A stretch of 64,000 bases of DNA from Leptidea sinapis (Eukaryota; Arthropoda; Insecta; Lepidoptera; Pieridae): the NCBI RefSeq assembly GCF_905404315.1, contig NC_066284.1:10496001-10560000 (forward strand), read 5' to 3'. Position numbers and translations under genes: made by a program. This document shows, in pieces, positions 24,053 to 33,606 of the stretch. The notes under the pieces are model-generated. The model was given only the letters and a program-made list of their open reading frames with translations, did no database searches and was not told the origin of the DNA. The first letter of the stretch is position 1; the number at the start of each line of letters is the position of its first letter.

Positions 24053-25954
24053 CCTTTTTGTAAATTACGAAATTCGTTATTTTTTTCGTTTTTCCCTGTC
24101 CTTGTAACGAAATATTGTCACAGCAGAACTGTCAAAGTATTCGTCAAAATTTCATCTTATAGAATTATTCATAAAGAAATAAAATATAAAATTAAAAATA
24201 TTTTACGGGTCACGAATCCAAATAAAAATCTCTATCTGCGCACAGTTTGCAAAATTTCATTAAAAACAGTTCAGTAGTTGAGGAGTTTTTCGCAGACAAA
24301 CAACGTGACATGATTTTTTTTAAATAAAGATGAAAGATAGATATTATAGCTACTCACGTCAGGGGCGCCCCCATTTAATTGCCACTTACACTTACCACGG
24401 TTCTGTTTTTTTTTTTATAATTTAGGATCCAATTCTTATGATTAATTTTTCGAAACGAGATAATAGTTGCATACAAATTTGTTATACCACTGTACAGGCT
24501 GTTCCATATCTTTGACAGCAATTTTTTTGTGCCTATTTGAAGCGCCACTCGCGAGCGTCCAGAGAACTAATGTTGACGTATAATACAAATGGCTGCGAAA
24601 CAACGTACAATACTCTGAAGTATTTTTACGTTCGTTTTACGTGTTATTTATACTTCAGGAATCAACGTAATAAAATACACAACTTTTTTTTGTAAATAGT
24701 TTCCAACCATCTATCGATGTTTGCTGAGGTTGTCATCACTAGTTTTAGTACCACAGACTCTCGCTACATGGCCAACATCGCCAAAATGGCGAATATCAAA
24801 CAGGCACAAAAGCACTTTGACAGCCGACAGTCTAGTGGTTTATAGCAGAGGTCAGTATCCGAGAAAATCCAAATGTCATGCCATAATACAATTATTCTTC
24901 ATTAAAAAGTTTATCTCTCAGAAAAATTAATTTCCATTCATAATAAACTGTAAAAATATTTCACGACTGAGATTCGATCCCTCGATCTCGCGGTATTTCG
25001 TCTTCGCAATCACAATGATTCAACCACTGGTCCAATGACCGTACTATCATTAAGTTAAAATAGCCGAACTAGAACATAATTTCAACGACTGTCTTAAGAA
25101 ATTTCGATCAGACCACGTGTCCCGACGCGAGTTTAACATTATATACTCATGCCAAAAAAGTGCTCAAGGTCGCTAAAGAAGTTTTCATTGCAAAATTTTG
25201 ATTTACCCCGTTATACGACTCTACCTTACAAATAAACTTGATATAAAGTTATACTGAGAGTAAACCCAGAATATGTAAAATGTTTACCAATAGATATCTT
25301 TCTTATGATTAGTTTATTCGGACGTAAAACGTTTCCCGCGTTTATTTGCAAGGCTGCCTGACTTTCGGTAAACTTCAGAATTATCATTGTATTGACAGTT
25401 CTTGGTTTATTCTCAAATAAAAATTTAAACCAATTTTATTTGTAAGGCCGTAAAAGTCCGCACCATAATAAATTTTTTTTATAAGAAAAAATGGAATAAG
25501 TAGAATAATTTTTTATGAGTAAGTTCAACAATCACTTATCTTTCTGGCAATGTGCTTTTTATATCGTTCATATGTATAATATAATTGTTATGCGAAAAAA
25601 CGTTGGCATTAATTTTTCGACCCCAGTAGAACAAACCTACGAGCTTGGCCCTTAAGGCAAGCAATACTAAAAAGTAACCTCTTATCGATATGGCTTACAA
25701 AAGAAAAATATATTAACTGCGAAACTTTTTTTTTATTTAAACTATCGACTGTGATTTTCAATCGTAAAAATATTTTTTTTATTAAAAAATAAACGCATTT
25801 ACTTTTGGTGAAGTGCAGAAACGCAGCTAATAAGCAGCAAATATAATAACAATTCGAAAGTCAACCTTATTATAAGAAATATACTCTAATTGATTAAATT
25901 TGATATAAAATGGAATTCTGTGATATTTGAAAATTTTTAGAAAATGAAAAACGG
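24053..25954. other. No gene; weak repeat signals
   Basis: 24520-24560 and 24790-24830 form a diverged inverted pair (TTTGACAGC..TTTGTGCCTATTTGA against TCAAACAGGCACAAAAG..TTTGACAGC), perhaps the ends of an old MITE. 24955-25045 on the minus strand resembles a decayed tRNA-derived SINE head (GACCAGTGGTTGAATC, then GGGATCGAATCTC). Nothing else is recognised. Confidence 0.4.
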
Positions 25955-26395
25955 CTTAATGTAGAAAGTTGCCAATACTTATATTGTTTTTCGAAGTAAT
26001 CTCCGTTCTGCTCCACACATCATCGCATTCGATGGAACCACTGAGAAAAACAACGGGCCCATTCTTCCTTAGGAGTCTCTTCTATGGCATTTTCGAACGT
26101 TTTCCCCGCATCTTCAGGGCTCGTAAAGCGAATATCTCGAGATTGCTACGTCCACGCTTAAACTCGTTAAACTAATTGCAAATAGTGGCACGAGATGGGG
26201 CTTCATTAAGAAATGCTAATGGCAGCCTCTCATAGCTTTGTTGTTGAGTAAGCTCACAACGAAAGTCATGATAAATCATTGACCGAAAATTTTCTCGCGT
26301 TAGGTTAATTTTCACGTGTAACAAGAGTTTTAGATTTGCCGCCAATTCACAAAAACAAATGACAAATGAATGCAATATACTACATTAGGTTACCA
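25955..26395 (-). pseudogene. Mariner (Tc1/mariner) transposase, internally deleted
   Basis: The minus strand reads the mariner N-terminal helix-turn-helix region (INLTRENFRSMIYHDFRCEL, then LNEAPSRATICN, a stop, FNEFKRGRSNL). It then jumps directly to the C-terminus (DIRFTSPEDAGKTFENAIEE, TPKEEWARCFSQWFHRMR, a stop, then NGDYFEKQYKYW). The whole DD34D catalytic core between RGRSNL and DIRF is missing, with stops and a frame change at the junction. A cut-and-paste transposase would act on its own terminal repeats in the nucleus. This copy is dead. TIRs were not clearly found. Confidence 0.85.
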
Positions 26396-26714
26396 AAGAA
26401 TTCTAAAATTGAAATTAAAAAAAAAGTTTTCATTAGCATTGTTTCTAACTGGCCAGTTCTAAACATTTTCAGTGTTACCCACGTATACACGTAAATATAT
26501 AAAATATGGAGGTCTTGTGTATTATTGACACTATAAACTCTTAAGAATTTCTTTATATATTCGAACTAATAATTTATTTTATTCAAACATATTATTAAAT
26601 AAAAACAGTCTATAACTTTGATTCCAAAATAGTAGTAATATTGTAATTTTCACACCGATTATAATGGTTTAAACACACCCAAAATATAGATTTTTTTCAA
26701 GTTTTTTTTAATAA
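26396..26714. promoter_or_regulatory. Leader and presumed promoter region of short filamin isoform
   Basis: AT-rich, repeat-free 320 bp directly upstream of the first filamin ATG. An in-frame TAA lies immediately before the ATG (26712-26714). No TATA or initiator element can be called with certainty. The assignment as a promoter rests only on the position before an apparent first coding exon. Confidence 0.3.
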
Positions 26715-26958
26715 ATGGCGTTAATGGGACTCTGGAATTCTCTGGTTGGCGGCACCGATAAAGAACAGGACTGGAATGAAGTGTCGAATTTCTATATTGA
26801 TAATTTAAAAAAGTATTTCTCAGTGTCGGAGTTTGATAAAGAAGAAGTGCCGATAGTGTATTCTGAGTGTCATAAGATATCGTTTAATAAGACCGGTCTG
26901 GGACTTAGTTATACACCGTTGAACTTCGTAACCATCTTCCACGTAGATACACGAAAAG
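26715..26958 (+). CDS. cher: Filamin exon 1 (short-isoform start)
   Basis: 81 codons plus one base. Residues 1-50 (MALMGLWNSLVGG...) are unique and look acidic/hydrophilic. From about residue 53 the chain becomes filamin: FNKTGLGLSYTPLNFVTIFH and VDTRK match the A-B strands of a filamin Ig repeat (FLNA repeat 16 position). ATG is chosen because an in-frame TAA directly precedes it. The donor AAG/GTTTGT at 26959 leaves one base (phase 1) that completes an Ala codon with exon 2. In Drosophila, cheerio makes a short FLN90 form without the actin-binding domain; this exon fits such a start. An alternative use as an internal exon of the long form through a cryptic acceptor cannot be excluded. Confidence 0.75.
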
Positions 26959-27014
26959 GTTTGTTTTTAATTATTAAATTTTATTAGTATACAAATTAAA
27001 GTTACCAAAAGTTA

Positions 27015-27240
27015 TGAACGATGCGGGACTCGAACTCGAGACCTCTCAGATTCCGTCCGAGCGCTCTTTCCGGTTCAGTTGAACCGTTCGAGTACGCATG
27101 TTCGTAAATTTTGGTATATCCTGTTCATCTCTAAGATTGTAGATCTACAGGATCCAATTTACAGTTGATAACCTGCTCAATCCCAACAATTGCATATTAA
27201 GAAATTGACTTGAGATGTCGCTCTTTCAACAATTTATTAT
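27015..27240 (-). repeat. Repeat T copy, minus orientation
   Basis: tRNA-like end at 27015-27090 (minus strand: TCGAACGGTT at its start, then GAGTTCGAGTCCCGCATCGT). It is followed leftward in element order by the body with GAGCGACATCTCAAGTCAAT at its 5' end (complement near 27235). The anticodon-arm region is decayed. Confidence 0.75.
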
Positions 27241-27372
27241 TTTAAAACAATGAACGTCATTAGTAATATGTTCTGTTTTTAAATTATCACCCTCACTTCT
27301 AGGATGTATTTAAAAACAAAATTTTATGAGAGTTGAACAAAGCAAACAAGATTCTATAACGATACGTTACTC

Positions 27373-27446
27373 GAACGGTTGGCTCAGTTGGTTAGAGCAC
27401 CGGCACGGAACGCCGGAGGTCGTGGGTTCGAGCCCCGCATCGTTCA
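27373..27446 (+). repeat. tRNA-like unit 1 (complete cloverleaf, repeat T)
   Basis: 74 nt fold into a full cloverleaf: acceptor GAACGGT with ATCGTTC, D stem GCTC/GAGC, anticodon stem CCGGC/GCCGG, and T arm GTGGG-TTCGAGC-CCCGC. The A-box TGGCTCAGTTGG and B-box GGTTCGAGCCC are intact, so pol III could transcribe it. The anticodon loop ACGGAAC has C at position 33 instead of U, and a formal GGA (Ser) anticodon in a class-I tRNA. It is therefore more likely a tRNA-derived repeat than a working tRNA gene. Similar units recur at 27689 and 52785. Confidence 0.7.
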
Positions 27447-27529
27447 TAAAATTTTCTTTTGCAATTTTTTTTTATGTATTAATCCTAGAAGTGAGGGTTA
27501 TCACTTTAAAAACATAACATATTGTTTAG

Positions 27530-27762
27530 ATTTACAAGAGCGACATCTCAAGTCAATTTCCTAATATGCAAATATTGGGGTTGAGCAGGTTATCAACTGT
27601 AAAGTAGATCCTGTAGATGAAGCCACAGCCTGAGAGTTGAACAAAGCAAATAAGAAAAGTCTTATATAAAGATAACGATACGTCATTCGAACGGTTGGCT
27701 GAGTCGGTTAGAGCACCGGCACGCAACGCCGGAGGTCGTGGGTTCGAGTCCCGCATCATTCT
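27530..27762 (+). repeat. Repeat T copy with tRNA-like unit 2 (27689-27762)
   Basis: The body starts with GAGCGACATCTCAAGTCAAT and includes GAGCAGGTTATCAACTGTAA and GCCTGAGAGTTGAACAAAGC. It then ends in a 74-nt tRNA-like unit with anticodon loop ACGCAAC (C33 again) and an A/B-box pair. After it comes TAAAATTTTGTTTTTCAAAT, the same tail as after the 52785 unit. A further half unit (GCGGGTTTGAGTCCCGCAT) lies at about 27825-27850. Confidence 0.75.
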
Positions 27763-28556
27763 TAAAATTTTGTTTTTCAAATGTTGAACGTCATTGTTTT
27801 AAAGTGATAACGGAACCCGAGAGATCGCGGGTTTGAGTCCCGCATCCATCATAAATTTTATTATTATTAATATAATACCTAAGTTTGGACAAACAGAGAG
27901 GTAACATTGCCAGATTCAAGGCCAAGTTATTAATATTTTTCTATATGTAATTAGAAATTGGTAAATAGATTATTATAGATTTATTTTATTTAATAAATAA
28001 AATAACTATTAATTTTAAAATATTAAATTTTAATTGATTTATGAAAAATTTTTTTTTGTTATGCAAACAAATTAAGGATTATATGAAACGTTTATGCATA
28101 CGATAATTTTTTGAAACGTCATTTTTGTGTTTAGCTGAGAGCACTTTTAAAAATTAAGACATTTACATTCTATTGGTCTGGATTTAAATTTACATTGAAA
28201 AAGTCTTTATTCCTTAACATTATGGAAAGAGAATGTAAGCTACATTCATTGATTCATTTTTTTCGAGAGGAGATAATTAATTTACGTATACAGGTCGAAT
28301 GTTTAATATACAGGGTCCATATGTCGGACTCAAATGCACCACCGACTAAAATTTCCCCTATAGAAAGATAACTTTTCTTTCAACTTTAACTTTCAATCTA
28401 AAAATGCAGTGCGATCGACGAGTACGTCTTATCACGTTACGCCACACTCCAGACAGTTGCTAATGCGTTGCGGCGCAGATAATATTATTGTCACTATTAC
28501 AGATGAAGTTCCGAAAATAATTGCTTTGAAATATATTGTGTATTTCAATGTTGCAG

Positions 28557-28697
28557 CCGAAGTTAAAATGCCCAGCGGTATCATTGACCAGCCTGTCATC
28601 GAAGACAACAGAGATGGAACCGTCAGCATCAAGTACGACCCTCGGGAGGAAGGTGTCCACGAGCTGTATGTCAAGTACAATGGAGAACATGTTCAAG
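28557..28697 (+). CDS. cher: Filamin exon 2
   Basis: Acceptor TTTCAATGTTGCAG, donor AAG/GTAAAT. Completes the first Ig repeat: AEVKMPSGI, NRDGTVSIKYDPREEGVHEL, KYNGEHVQ. This is the C-to-G strand pattern (DGTxxxxYxPxxxGxHxxxVxY). It begins with two bases and ends with one, so it joins both neighbours in frame. Confidence 0.95.
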
Positions 28698-28756
28698 GTA
28701 AATACATATATAAACTTGGCGCTTATGATGCTGATCAGGCCCAATAAAATTCCACG

Positions 28757-28786
28757 CGCGGTGTTTCCAGGATGATACGACATGGC
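28757..28786 (+). mobile_element. Short LINE family 1 scrap
   Basis: GCGGTGTTTCCAGGATGATA then CGACATGG matches the 3' region of LINE family 1 (GCGGTGTTTCCGGGACGATA). It lies just left of the TIR element at 28855. Confidence 0.5.
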
Positions 28787-28854
28787 ATTTAAAACCGATG
28801 TGAAACAGCGCTTTTCCGCTGTGTTTCGTTCGGTCTGTGGGCTACCCGGAAGCC

Positions 28855-29246
28855 GGCCCGGTATCCACCAAAGCGGAGAAGAGAAGAGATGTATTTTGCT
28901 AACCAATCCGATTTCGCCGTTTTCGTTATTGACACATCTAGTATCCTATTAGGATCTCTGGAAATGGATCAAGAGGAGAGGAGAGGAGATGTCTCATTTA
29001 TTTAAATAAATTTTGTGCCGCGTCGAGCTTGCTTGATTAGAAGCGCGGCAGTGGAGATGTGTATAGGCGGGCGGTCGTTCGGCGCCTGCGCTTCTGCGCC
29101 CCTTTCCCAGACATTTTCCGTCTTTCCTTTCGTAGACATAACTTGACTGATTTCGATCTCTCACATCTCTTCTCCGCTTTGGTGAAAATAACTTGACAGT
29201 TTCGTGGCTTATTTCCTCCCCTCTCCGCTTCGGTGGATACCGGGCC
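28855..29246 (+). mobile_element. TIR element in filamin intron 2 (GGCCCGGTATCCACC ends), 392 bp
   Basis: Left end GGCCCGGTATCCACCAAAGC then GGAGAAGAG. The right end is its inverse: CTCTCCGCTTCGGTGGATAC then CGGGCC. A second inverted copy of the inner left TIR (ACATCTCTTCTCCGCTTTGG) lies at 29163-29182. The middle is unusually GC-rich (GGCGGGCGGTCG, CGCCTGCGCTTCTGCGCC). There is no transposase frame, so it is a non-autonomous DNA transposon. The superfamily is not settled because no clear target duplication is seen. Confidence 0.75.
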
Positions 29247-29693
29247 TAAATTAAATGACAAAGTGTAATTCATATTAAAAAATATATATTTTCTCCAAAG
29301 TAATAAATATGATAATCTATTCAAAATACAAAATATAATTACCATTAAAAACCACTTTATTTTTATATTTTCTTTCTAAAAATGAAAAACATACTTATAT
29401 ACCTTCGAGAATAAGCTACGCAGTTCTTTTACTCGATAACCAGACTTAAATCTGTAAAAAATATTGGAACCACTGCCAAATACATAATTATGTGAGTAAA
29501 ACTGATACAAAAATTACCCAAACCTCGACGAGACATCAATATTCACGTGAAAACACCAGACCAAAAAAAAATTAGTAAGATTTTAACAAACATACAAACA
29601 TGAATTAAACTGCCACAAATTTTATAAAATTATTAAACTACTTATGGAGTTCCCAACTCCTCTAGTTTCAAAACTCACATTTCCATTTTTCAG
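29247..29693. other. Rest of filamin intron 2, no feature
   Basis: AT-rich, no repeat copy recognised. The intron ends in a good polypyrimidine tract, CATTTTTCAG. Confidence 0.6.
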
Positions 29694-29863
29694 GGTCTCC
29701 ATACAAGTTCCACGTGGACTCCATATCCTCAGGGTATGTGACGGCATACGGACCTGGCCTCACCAGCGGAGTGAGTGGAGAGCCAAGCTTGTTCACCATC
29801 AGTACTAAGGGCGCTGGTGCTGGTGGTCTTTCTATGGCAGTAGAAGGACCCAGTAAAGCTGAG
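29694..29863 (+). CDS. cher: Filamin exon 3
   Basis: Starts with the repeat-closing GSPYKFHV motif, then a linker. It opens the second Ig repeat: YGPGLTSGVSGEPSLFTIST, KGAGAGGLSMAVEGPSKAE. The GAGxGxLxxxVEGPSKAE signature is typical of the odd repeats 17/19/21 that bind partner peptides (integrin tails, migfilin) between strands C and D. Donor GAG/GTAAGC, phase 0. Confidence 0.95.
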
Positions 29864-30404
29864 GTAAGCTTAATAGCTATTTATACCCAAAAAGAAGAAG
29901 GAGATACTATACAGGGCGTCCCACGGCTAAACCACATGGAGGGCAAGTACCTTAAATATTGTAGATGTAACATTTCATATTTTATTTCAATTTAAAAAGA
30001 AATTAAATAATTAATGTGTTCATAGATTTTTAAATCATTTTCTGATTATTAGAAAATAATTCCCTGTAGCTTTATCATACCAATCAAAATCAAAAAGCTT
30101 CATCATAAGGCTTATTTTTTGCTACACAATAAATTATTAGAAAAAAAAGGAAGACCATGAATTTTAATATTTGATGTAAAATGTTGTCCAGAAAAATGAA
30201 AAACTGACATTGGCGTAAGGAACTGACATTGTTATGTTCGATTCCCGGTTCATTCAAGCAATTATTTAAAAATCTATGAATGCAGTTTAAATTGTTTTTT
30301 CAAATAAAATAAAGTCTTCTTTCAGTAAACTGTTACATCTGCAATATTTAAGGTAATTCCCTTCCTTGTGGCAACTAATGACAATTGCCAAAAACAAGCA
30401 GATA
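29864..30404. other. Filamin intron 3, proximal part, no feature
   Basis: AT-rich. No repeat copy recognised before the MITE. Confidence 0.5.
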
Positions 30405-30723
30405 TAACGGCCGTTCCCAATATTCAGTGTATCTCTTACTTGAGATAAAAATCGTAACTATCGTTGACTTTTCTGTCCCAATAAACTTATCGACGGTAAC
30501 TCACCTTGTCCGTACACGCTGTCTGTCAATGGGACGACGTATAGCTTACCAGTGATAGAAGTTTGTATGGAAATTGCAATTCACGCGTCCCAATATATAT
30601 ATACGATAAGAATGACTTATCCGGTGTATTGGGACAGCTTCAGATTATTGATAGCTAATTACTGACAGTAGAAGGTAGTAATTTATCTCTATCTGTAGAT
30701 AGTATATTGTGAACGGCCGTAAG
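30405..30723 (+). mobile_element. Harbinger-like MITE (CGGCCGTTCCC ends, TAA target)
   Basis: Flanked by TAA on both sides (30405-30407 and 30720-30722 by the shared G-TAA reading). Terminal inverted repeats CGGCCGTTCCCAATAT and ATATTGTGAACGGCCG. Internal inverted segments (GTCCCAATATA..TATTGGGAC) give a foldback structure. A 3-bp TAA/TTA target fits the PIF/Harbinger superfamily. No coding sequence. Related copies lie at 46851 and 58446. Confidence 0.8.
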
Positions 30724-30843
30724 GCGATAAGAATAACTTATCGAGTATATTGGGACAGCTTCAGAATATTTGACTGCTAGTTACTGACAGTAGTAGGAGT
30801 AATTTATCTCTATCTGTAGATAGTATATTGGGAACGGTCGTAA
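30723..30843 (+). mobile_element. Tandem partial copy of the same MITE (right half)
   Basis: Repeats the right half of the preceding MITE (GGCGATAAGAATAACTTATC, GGGACAGCTTCAGA, ATTTATCTCTATCTGTAGAT, GGGAACGGTCG) and again ends before TAAGGC. It has no left TIR. Confidence 0.75.
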
Positions 30844-31024
30844 GGCACTTCAAGTAGACATAAGAATGGATTTTTAATATTGATATGGTCACTAAAAGAT
30901 GTTGCTAGGGTAGCTAATTACGAAATAACTTAAGACAGAAGGACCCTTAAGTTGGGACTGAATAAATTGACCGACTTAGTATTCCACGGATCTCACAACT
31001 TTTTACGGTTGAAGAACTGAGACT

Positions 31025-31165
31025 TGGTTTTTACACGCTTTTTATTAGCTTCACCTGTATGTATGTTTGTTCGTAACCGACTCATTTGGGCGCAATTTTG
31101 ACCCATTTCAAGCGGCCAGGTTTCGTTCAAACTTCGTACATTTATCGAGGAATTGATGTTCATTT
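31025..31165 (+). repeat. Dispersed repeat (AGCTTCACCTGTAT family), second copy
   Basis: Matches 5398-5545 block by block, with a handful of substitutions. It sits in filamin intron 3 about 115 bp before exon 4. Confidence 0.7.
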
Positions 31166-31280
31166 TAAATTTCAACCATTATTACTTCAACCAAAGCGTA
31201 TTTTTAGTTTTTCTTAAACTATTTTTATTTTTACAAGTTATGATTTTGATGGCATTTATAATAATTCTTTTGTGTTCTAG

Positions 31281-31406
31281 ATTACGTGTCATGACAACAA
31301 GGACGGAACAGTTGCTGTCTCCTACTTGCCTACCGCACCTGGGGAGTACAAAGTATCCGTCAGGTTCGGTGACAAGCATATCAAGGGATCACCGTTTATT
31401 GCTAAG
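31281..31406 (+). CDS. cher: Filamin exon 4
   Basis: 42 codons, phase 0 on both sides, acceptor TGTGTTCTAG, donor AAG/GTATTT. It completes Ig repeat 2: ITCHDNKDGTVAVSYLPTAP, GEYKVSVRFGDKHIKGSPF. The DxKDGTxxVSYxPxxPGxYxV pattern and the GSPF end are canonical. Confidence 0.95.
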
Positions 31407-31557
31407 GTATTTCCTTTCATGGAAGCTGTTGAATTTACCATGGTCTTAGGTCAAGGTTAATTAATGTTTTCGGTTTTTCTACTTTTATAGTTAACTAGCC
31501 CAGACAGACTTTGATCTGTCAAAAGTTAATAGTAAAAATTAAATAAACATAATGTAA

Positions 31558-31756
31558 CTAGCTGACCCGACAGACGTTGTTCTGTTCACAATAAAAAAAA
31601 AACTTGGAATTTCGTAAAATCCGTTCTTAGCTGACCTGTACTCGGTGAAAAGAATATTCTTACCAAATTTCAAGTCTTTAGCTCTAATGGTTCCAGAGAT
31701 ATCGTGATGAGTGACTATATACGTGGAAATCCCTATATATATATATATATATATAG
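31558..31756 (-). mobile_element. Helitron-like 3' end with (TA)n
   Basis: Plus strand CTAGCTGACCCGACAGACGT then TGTTCTGTTC is the complement of a Helitron 3' terminus (CTAG end, GACAGA/TCTGTT hairpin). The body shares TTCTTAGCTGACCTG, ACCAAATTTCAAGTCT and TATCGTGATGAGTGACTATA with the copy at 43803-43985. It runs into a (TA)n tract at 31733-31755. Confidence 0.7.
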
Positions 31757-32061
31757 ATTTCCCATTGATCCCGAAATTATAACTCAACAATAAGAGACAG
31801 ATTGACGCTTGATTGAATTCCTTTTTCAATCTTTTTTCTTTGGTACTGTCTTAAGTCTGACTCGCATATTTGTCTGATGGATCTTTCTTTTTCTTTGTGT
31901 TAGTTTCAAAATCTATAGCAGAGGGAATTTGAAGGGATTTCAAAATGGCTACCATGCTCGTATAAAAAAAGTACGATAGACTGCAGCCCTATTTGTGCGA
32001 ATTCTACTTGCACTTAACATGTTATTTGTTTTTAATAAGGGATTGCTATTTTTCATTCCAC

Positions 32062-32370
32062 ATTCCACCTTCGCACGACACGCCACAAATTAGGATATCA
32101 TCCCCCCCATCTGGATGTGTGGCGGTCCTCCACAGTGCGGTTTTGAAGGAGCTTTCTTCCTCGTACTACTAAGCTGTGGAATGAGCTTCATTGTGCGGTG
32201 TTTCTGGGACGATATGACATGGGTACTTTCAAAAAAAGCGCGTACACCTTCATTAAAGGCCGGCAACGCTCTTGTGATTCCTCTGGTGTTGCAAGAGATT
32301 GTGGGCGGCGGTGATCACTTAACATCAGGTGACCGGTACACTCGTTTGTCCTCCTATTCCATAAAAAAAA
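32062..32370 (+). mobile_element. CR1-like LINE family 1, 3' fragment
   Basis: 5'-truncated copy: CATTCCACCTTCGCACGACA at the left, GGTGTTGCAAGAGATTGTGG near the end, tail ATTCCATAAAAAAAAATA. It is short and lies in filamin intron 4, in the sense orientation of the gene. Confidence 0.85.
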
Positions 32371-32527
32371 ATATTATGGCCAAATAACGTTGATGGCTTG
32401 TTCTTTCCTTAATAGAAGACGCCCTATTATGCCAAGTCTCACGTCAGCTTCTGATAACTTTAATTAATCATTACTTTCTAAAAGTCTTTTCAAGATCAGC
32501 CTCTAATAAATGTCATATAACCACCAG

Positions 32528-32641
32528 GTAACAGGAGAGGGTCGCAAGCGAAATCAGATCTCTGTGGGCAGTTGCAGCGAGGTGACACTGCCTGGCAAGA
32601 TAGCAGACAGTGACATCCGCAGTCTTAACGCTTCCATTCAG
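32528..32641 (+). CDS. cher: Filamin exon 5
   Basis: 38 codons, phase 0 both ends, acceptor CCACCAG, donor CAG/GTAATA. Holds the end of repeat 2 (VTGEG) and the first half of an even-type repeat: GRKRNQISVGSCSEVTLPGK, IADSDIRSLNASIQ. Even repeats in this region are shortened at strand A and pair with the following odd repeat in vertebrate filamin. Confidence 0.92.
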
Positions 32642-32700
32642 GTAATACTTCTCTTTATTTTACTAAGATTAATCACTATTTCGTTTAAATGGAACTTAAA

Positions 32701-33205
32701 TCTTACTTAAAAGTACTTCACTATAAGCCATATATATATAAGGTGCAAATTCAGCCTCATATGGAGTACTGTTCTCCCTCTGGGCGGGCACACCCCAGTA
32801 CCAGCTTCTTACATTTGACCGCGTACAACGAAGAGCAGCTTGACTTACCGACGATCAAGGCATCTCCGAACGGCTTGACTTTGACTCTCTGTATCTTCCA
32901 CCACATTTATCACCGGGAGTGGTTAAAGGAGTTTTTCGGGGATCAACTAGCAACCGAATTTCACCACTGGTTATTACGTCAAAATTCCAAATTTCATCCG
33001 CATCATTTTGACGTCTGACAATCTGCAACAGAGCGTTTTTCGAGAAACTTCTAGGGGCGAATCGTTCTAGGGGCCTTCATGCATAGAGCATGCATATAGT
33101 CAGGAAACGCATCTCTTGATCCCTGGTGTTGCGGATGTCCATGGACGCTTGTCTCACCACTTTCCATCACGCGAACCTCTTACCCGATTGTCCTTAACTT
33201 AAATC
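32701..33205 (+). mobile_element. CR1-like LINE family 2, 3' fragment
   Basis: Encodes with breaks a late RT region (VQIQPHMEYCSPSG, then TLCIFHHIYHREW, LLRQNSKFHPHHFDV). It then has the family-2 3' end: TCCCTGGTGTTGCGGATGTC, CACTTTCCATCACGCGAACC, CCCGATTGTCC. It is close to the copy at 35905-36445. Dead by stops and indels. Confidence 0.8.
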
Positions 33206-33294
33206 GGATCTGGTAAAGAGTAATGAGAATATAAAGTTTAAACTTGGTGCAAAGATGCATTGCGACGCTGTAAAGATGAATTAAGTCTGCATTT

Positions 33295-33606
33295 CTTTTA
33301 TATGAAAATAAGGGACAAGACGAGTAGGACGTTCAGCTGATGGTAGTTGATACGCCCTGCCCATTACAATGCAGTGCCGCTTAGGATTCTTCAAAAAGCC
33401 CAAAAATTCTGAATGACACTACAACTGCGCTCGTCACATTGAAATATAAGATGTTAAGTCTCATTTTCCCTGTAATTTCACTATCTACGGCGCCCTTCAG
33501 ATCGAAACACAGTAATGCTTACACATTACTGCTTCACGGTAGAAATAGGCGCCGTTGTGGTACCCATAATCTAGCCGGCATCCTGTGCAATAGAGCCTCC
33601 CACTGG
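33295..33606 (-). mobile_element. SINE-A copy
   Basis: Full-length copy with GGGACAAGACGAGTAGG near the tail side and GAGCCTCCCACTGG at its 5' end. The 3' side of the larger hairpin has lost pairing (CTGAATGACAC). Confidence 0.88.

Larger units (their letters stand above)
26959..28556 (+). other. Filamin intron 1, with tRNA-like repeat cluster
   Basis: 1.6 kb intron from GTTTGT to TTGCAG. It carries the inverted repeat-T cluster at 27015-27850. The rest (27860-28556) is AT-rich without recognised features. Confidence 0.7.

Noticed and set aside
27373..27762. Two functional tRNA genes in filamin intron 1
   Set aside because: The cloverleaves are good, but the anticodon loops have C instead of U at position 33, the formal anticodons do not fit the tRNA class, and the same unit recurs as part of a dispersed repeat at 15480, 27015 and 52785.
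28409..28747. A separate 112-residue gene starting at 28409
   Set aside because: The frame is filamin exon 2 extended into intron on both sides; the splice sites at 28557 and 28697 keep the filamin repeat in frame.
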